From assembly GCA_964035545.1 (NCBI GenBank), contig OZ037770.1:301001-365000 (forward strand): a stretch of 64,000 nucleotides of DNA. Reading direction: 5' to 3'. The notes beneath the pieces are model-generated. The model did not search any database. It was not told the DNA's origin and was given only the letters and a program-made list of their open reading frames with translations. How positions within the stretch are numbered: position 1 is the first letter of the stretch; each line of letters begins with the position of its first letter. The position numbers and the translations under genes were made by a program. Shown here one piece after another: positions 60,601-64,000 of the stretch. Source of the stretch: Bugula neritina. Lineage: Eukaryota > Bryozoa > Gymnolaemata > Cheilostomatida > Bugulidae.

Positions 60601-63267
60601 GTATCTAGGACGTATTACTACACTGTATTACCTGTGTGTCTAGGACGTATTACTACACTGTATTACCTCTGTGTCTAGGACGTATTACTACACTGTATTA
60701 CCCCTGTGTGTCTAGGACGTATTACTACACTGTATTACCTGTGTGTCTAGGACGTATTACTACACTGTATTACCTGTGTATCTAGGACGTATTACTACAC
60801 CATATTACCTGTGTGTCTAGGACGTATTACTACACTGTATTACCCCTGTGTGTCTAGGACGTATTACTACACTGTATTACCTGTGTGTCTAGGACGTATT
60901 ACTACACTGTCTACATGACCCGGTGCCCCGCCCTGTCCTTGATTTCCTCATCAAAAGCAGCCATCTGAATAAATACTTCAACTCCTTAGAGGATAGGCGA
61001 CTTCAAAGGAACATAGCTAAAGTGGGTCAACTTCCCTCCTACACTCCACTGGAAGACCCAGTTAATCAGGTCAGATTATCTCTCCTCCACTCTCTCACTT
61101 TATCTGTGTATCTCTTGACCTTAGTTCTATGTACTGGTTCTATATATGAGCTGTATCTACAATTTTTTTCAAATTTTCTTTATAGTATTTTCCCAGCCAT
61201 AAAAAATGTTTGCTCTGGGAATTTAGAGAAATGAAACTTCATCTGAAACTGTCTTGTTATTCACATTAGTGTTGTCCGTAACTTGTTGAAGTTACAAAGG
61301 CAATTTGTCTAGTATTGTTTCTTTGTTTATTGTGTAGCTGAGTTCTTTGTGAACTCAGTTAGCTTTTCAATACACATTTTCTCCCAGACTTGGGTAAATC
61401 TAAGCAGTAAAGGGTTTCTATGGTAGTGACAAGTATAAGGTGGGATTTCCCCTTCTATTAGGAATGTAAATTTCATGAGCAGTTTTATCTCTTTTTCTTG
61501 GATTAAAAAATCAGTTGAAAGCTGGCAGAAGCTTTCTTAGCTTGTCTCACCTGTTTAGTAGCTGTTAAGTGACTGTAACCAGCATTAATTGGGCTGTTAA
61601 CGTAATCTCTTTTCTCAAAATGGAAACATTTGGAAACAAAGACAGAATGGACTTAGAGAAGACTGGTGAGTGTATACCACCATATTTGTGAGTCTTTATT
61701 AAATTCACATCTCATGAGACAATTTAGTGCTGAAGTTAGAGACAGTATAGTCTGATTCTATCTATAGCACCATTCAAACATGCTGTCGGTGTGGGGCCCT
61801 TCATCTACGCCCCTACCAGTATGGCTGACGGGGAGATCAGAGGCATCCTGGAGATGACAGTCAGAGCCTTCTCTGTACACTGCCGGGAAACTGACGACTT
61901 TGAGCAGACGAGAAGAGCGCAGCAAATTATGTCAGAACTTCGTAACACGCGGGGCGGCCAGTGGCTGTGCATTGTGGGTAGATCTGGGGCGTTCAGTGTT
62001 ACTCACAGCTATCTCCAGACGACTCAGTTACTTGCCTTCCGCTACAGAGAGCACGACGTCTGCGTTCTAAAGCTCGCTGAGTAAAGACTGCGACTGGACG
62101 TTATGTTGTGTGAAATTGTGTCACTATGATTTTGAATTCTGAACAAAAATATATTATGAAATATATTGAAGTAAAAACAAGATATCTTTGTTTTGTTTTC
62201 ACTTTACAAACTTTATAATTTGCTGTTCCACTTCCCTCTAGAAGGTTTATTAAAGCGATTTCTGTTTTGTAAAATGAAAGCAACAATAACAAATAGAATA
62301 TTGATAATCAGGTCAACCTGATATGCCACAACGTTTAGCTTAATGTAACACATGACAAATATATACAGGCATCTTGAAGAAAGGACAATGTTTCTTAAGC
62401 AGTAGCACTACGGCGGTATTCTGGTCCGGGTTTGTGGCCGGGCCAGTAAGCAGACTAGACTCATGCTAGTAGTGCAGTGTTTCTACTCTGTACGTATATT
62501 ATGTACAGCACGCTTTCAACTTTATCTCCATAGTGTAGTGTGGTTTATTATTTCTAGATGAGTAAGAAGTTATTTTCCCTTGGACTCTCAGAAGAATTTG
62601 AAGATAGATTGTTGGTAAGTTTACTACTGTCTAGAAACAATATATAATATTACAGTATTTGTGTTGAGTTGGCCTAATATACAGCTGTTACTGTTAGTCT
62701 TCCTTCATTGGCTGACATGCCTTGAAGCTGATTGGCTGACATGCCTCAAAGCTGATTGGTCGATAAGCAATGCCCCCTGATGTAACTTCCTGTTGGTTTT
62801 TTGTAGAGGATGAAAGATTTCATCATAAAGTTGAACATCCAGCACAGAGTTGGGTAAGTTACTGAGCATTGTGGGATGTCCAGTGGTAATATTGCTAGTA
62901 GTACAACTGTCACTGAAACTGAAGTAACTCCACTCATACTACAATTCTAGGGTTTTCTTGTTTCCTGAATGGGTAAATGTTGAGTTTTTTATTAGCATGT
63001 TGCACTGTAGTTGGAGTTGTCTTCTGTAATAGTTTTCTATTAATTTTGGGGATTTACCTCCCCTTCTCAAACTTTCTCTCGCAGCAGACGTATAGCCTTA
63101 GAACATTTTAAACAGCCCTTAGGAAAGCTCAAAGATATTTCTATATAGTATACTAGTTATTTTAGTAAAACTTTCTCCTTTTCTCACAGTATACTAACAT
63201 TTTCGTTTCTCTACTGTTATTTCTTACAGCAGTCCCCATGTGGCTGTGTGTACAGCCACGAGGGCTG
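51663..63267 (+). CDS. PIK3R4: VPS15 / PIK3R4, regulatory pseudokinase of class III PI3K (3' end off window)
   Basis: Exons 51663-51757, 51984-52111, 52590-52645, 52732-52881, 53407-53693, 53829-53955, 54291-54460, 54901-55021, 55170-55265, 55359-55520, 55732-55981, 56251-56399, 56783-57055, 60893-61069, 62558-62614, 62807-62853 and, less surely, 63230-63267 join in phase to about 794 residues. The N-terminus MGNQIA carries the myristoylation Gly of VPS15. The kinase domain has [18 protein letters not shown] and LLTDFAHF (DFA, not DFG) and [21 protein letters not shown] repeats follow ([20 protein letters not shown]-like segments). [24 protein letters not shown] matches the conserved stretch before the WD40 propeller, which lies off the window. 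VPS15 scaffolds VPS34 and Beclin in autophagy and endosome sorting. The intron 57056-60892 holds a transposon and the intron 61070-62557 holds a nested gene. Confidence 0.94.
52885..53060 (+). repeat. GAGTCATCCTATGAGTCATT-type repeats after a VPS15 donor
   Basis: The intron starts GTGAGTCATCCTATGAGTCA. Variants of this string, and then TGTGTTAGTTACTG/TGTAGTTAC, repeat for about 170 bp. Confidence 0.8.
53190..53406 (+). repeat. 27-bp GAGTTATCTCCCCTTAATAT array ending as the acceptor
   Basis: Units shorten toward the exon (ATGAGTTATCTCCCCTTA, then ATGAGTTATCTCTCCTTA), and the last, GAGTTATCTTCTCCAG, is the working acceptor before the kinase exon at 53407. Confidence 0.9.
53957..54290 (+). repeat. 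17-bp TGTGTCACCTTGTACTC array spanning a VPS15 intron
   Basis: About 19 copies fill intron 53956-54290 entirely. The last unit TGTGTCACTAG gives the acceptor, replacing TGTGTCACCTT of the others. A related pair of ~27-bp units (GAGTATCATACTACTGAGTC) follows the next donor at 54461-54565. Confidence 0.92.
55521..55695 (+). repeat. 12-bp TGTAGTATACAC array at a VPS15 donor
   Basis: The intron begins GTGTGTAGTATACACTG and the 12-bp unit continues for about 170 bp. Confidence 0.93.
55999..56021 (+). repeat. Poly(C) run after a VPS15 donor
   Basis: An uninterrupted run of about 20 C residues lies ~20 bp into intron 55982-56250. Its length is likely to be imprecise in any assembly. Confidence 0.8.
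56400..56762 (+). repeat. 15-bp array starting at a VPS15 donor (GTGAGTCAGTTAGTA)
   Basis: The first intron bases are GTGAGTCAGTCAGTTAGTA, and about 24 units follow, each with GTGAGT. The unit is the same as in the NLR intron at 15100-15560. Confidence 0.95.
57385..60562. mobile_element. 3.2-kb DNA transposon with ~60-bp terminal inverted repeats and TGT target duplication
   Basis: The left end TAGTCTAGAAGTAACCTCC ... GAGGTGGCCAC (57385-57441) is matched by the reverse complement of the right end (60496-60562). TGT flanks both sides (57382-57384 and 60563-60565). Removing the element and one TGT restores CCTGTGTGTCTTGG, which is the unit of the array in which it sits, so the 3-bp duplication is well supported. 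Two related segments at 57495-57610 and 57695-57800 (CACCCARTTAG..CACAAAAGC) may be subterminal repeats. The superfamily is not identified. Confidence 0.82.
58390..59850 (+). pseudogene. Broken TE-type gene (HEEADT / LTGCD / LPPTK / Cys-rich tail)
   Basis: Fragments in order and mostly on one strand: [17 protein letters not shown] near 58560; [20 protein letters not shown] near 59220-59280; [20 protein letters not shown] and [20 protein letters not shown] at 59350-59470; [18 protein letters not shown] near 59510-59560; then a Cys-rich end (CSCKTSCNI, stop, [20 protein letters not shown]) at 59680-59785. I recall this motif order from a protein family common in TE-rich invertebrate genomes. 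Several stops and frame changes show that it is dead. It lies inside the transposon 57385-60562. Confidence 0.75.
60570..60910 (+). repeat. 34-bp array duplicating a VPS15 3' splice site
   Basis: Ten units of GTGTGTCTAG|GACGTATTACTACACTGT, nine followed by ATTACCT; the tenth runs into the exon (60893) as GACGTATTACTACACTGTCT. Nine decoy acceptors each with the first ~18 exon bases precede the real one. Confidence 0.93.
61620..62084 (+). CDS. Divergent LC8-type dynein light chain, nested in a VPS15 intron
   Basis: Exons 61620-61665 and 61768-62084 (phase 1, donor ACTG|GTGAGT) give 120 residues from [12 protein letters not shown]. The C-terminal half is the LC8/DLC fold: [16 protein letters not shown] (helix), then [19 protein letters not shown] and a final hydrophobic strand ending in CVLKLAE; compare W.CIVGR..G..VTHE in DYNLL. 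It would act as a dimeric hub or axonemal light chain. The N-terminal ~20 residues are unlike LC8, and the LC8 KKEFDKKY segment is replaced by [12 protein letters not shown]. It lies on the same strand as VPS15, between VPS15 exons 60893-61069 and 62558-62614, so it is a gene within an intron with its own intron. Confidence 0.82.
62085..62557 (+). other. Rest of VPS15 intron after the nested gene
   Basis: AT-rich, no array. No clear AATAAA follows the nested stop codon within 200 bp; the acceptor TATTTCTAG ends at 62557. Confidence 0.5.
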
Positions 63268-63270
63268 GTA

Positions 63271-63686
63271 AGTGTAGGGCCACACGGCGTTCGTGATGTG
63301 CGAGAATACACGCTAGTGACCTGCCACACACAGTGCGTGTGTTGCGAGGGCAAAAATTTATTAGCCAATGATGTTAGCGTTAAACTTTACTGCTTGCCTA
63401 CAGACGTTTGTTTTTAAAATTATGTCATCGGCAAAGTGACTCGATATTATAAAAGCAGAAATTATGCAAATTATATGAAACTGTTTTAATTCAGTTCGAT
63501 AAAAGCTAAAACGTGAATTGAAATAAAAGAAATGTGCTCGCTAAATGATAATAAGCCAATTAGATCAAACACGCACGAGCTTGCCGCTGAGCTCGCTCAG
63601 CATGCTAGACGCATGAAAATCCTGCTCAAGACGTCCAATTTTTAGGCTAAATGTGATTTCTCACACGTCATGTGTGGCCCTACACT
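63271..63686. mobile_element. MITE-like element with inverted ends
   Basis: AGTGTAGGGCCACAC at 63271-63285 is exactly inverted at 63672-63686 (GTGTGGCCCTACACT), with partial matching further in (GTGATGTGCGAGAA against ATGACGTGTGAGAAA). The 416-bp interior has no open frame, as in non-autonomous elements. I see no clean target-site duplication. The left end abuts GTA, creating GTAAGT at the predicted end of the VPS15 exon 63230-63267. Confidence 0.75.
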
Positions 63687-64000
63687 AAAAGTTGCGTGTG
63701 GATATTTCAGTCATTCACTGTGCTCTCACTGAAGGAGTTGACTGTACTGTGACTCATCTGGCGTGAAGTCCAGAACAACAAATCTTTAGTAATCATTATT
63801 TATTCATTTCATCATTCATTGAATAAGAAATTTGAAAATTACATTTCTTTATTTCCTGTTTTCAAATGACGGGTCTCGTGTAGCTGGTCAGAGAGTGTTG
63901 TGAGTATGAGTCTATGTGAGTACAGGGGGGAGGGGGTTCAGTCTGGTGAATGTGAACTAGGTGCAGTAATGTAGAAATTGAAAAAAGCACGTGCTCTAAA
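63687..64000 (+). other. Right edge of window, VPS15 intron or weak exon
   Basis: A good acceptor (GATATTTCAG) ends at 63710. The following bases read VIHCALTEGVDCTVTHL in the needed phase, then a possible donor GTGAAG. It does not match VPS15 that I recognise, so I leave it unassigned. Confidence 0.2.

Overview
This is animal nuclear DNA. The genes are split by GT-AG (once GC-AG) introns, AATAAA poly(A) signals follow several stop codons, and the proteins are metazoan families: USP5/13, VPS15, a furin-type proprotein convertase, TRIM, NLR and RhoGAP. The NLR opens with a DZIP3-type HEPN domain, which points to an invertebrate. The motif AGTTATCTCCC(T/C), which I recall as common in molluscan non-coding DNA, is scattered through the window, so a mollusc or other lophotrochozoan is my best guess. 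That placement is an inference.

Layout: (1) 97-3066 +, the C-terminal 344 residues of a USP5/USP13 deubiquitinase, whose 5' part lies off the window. (2) 5700-6923 +, an unrecognised intron-less disordered ORF. (3) 7432-16435 +, an 18-exon NLR-like receptor with HEPN, CARD-like, NACHT and LRR domains. (4) 17937-18530 -, a decayed LINE fragment. (5) 19274-24407 +, a TRIM-type RING/B-box/coiled-coil protein ending in a 27-bp coding minisatellite and an RG-rich tail. (6) 25463-32984 -, a 16-exon subtilisin/kexin-type proprotein convertase. (7) 36557-42130 -, a 9-exon RhoGAP resembling ARHGAP20/TAGAP. (8) 42131-51662, a long AT-rich intergenic stretch. (9) 51663 to beyond the right edge, +, VPS15/PIK3R4, whose introns hold a 3.2-kb DNA transposon with a dead TE-type gene and a nested LC8-like dynein light chain gene. 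(10) 63271-63686, a MITE-like inverted-repeat element at a predicted VPS15 splice donor. I assembled exons by hand; junction phases agree in every model, which is the main support for them.

The striking feature is in the introns. Roughly 35 separate tandem arrays occur, nearly all confined to introns and stopping sharply at exons. Several are visibly copies of the splice junctions themselves. Some units carry the end of the exon plus the 5' splice site (intron at 349-440, 7661-7865, 21915-22070, 38593-38624). One carries the 3' splice site plus the start of the exon (60570-60910). Other arrays begin exactly at the intron GT (29976-31006, 56400-56762), and some have a final unit that serves as the working acceptor (near 12182, 22221, 53406, 54290, 38763). 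Identical units also recur in different genes, in the same orientation relative to transcription. I read this as introns being lengthened, and perhaps created, by tandem duplication of splice-site DNA. It is the strongest candidate here for something not fully described.

The genes do not form one pathway. The adjacent NLR and TRIM genes could both serve innate immunity. VPS15 and USP5 are housekeeping genes for autophagy/endosomal PI3K and free ubiquitin chains, and the convertase acts in the secretory pathway.
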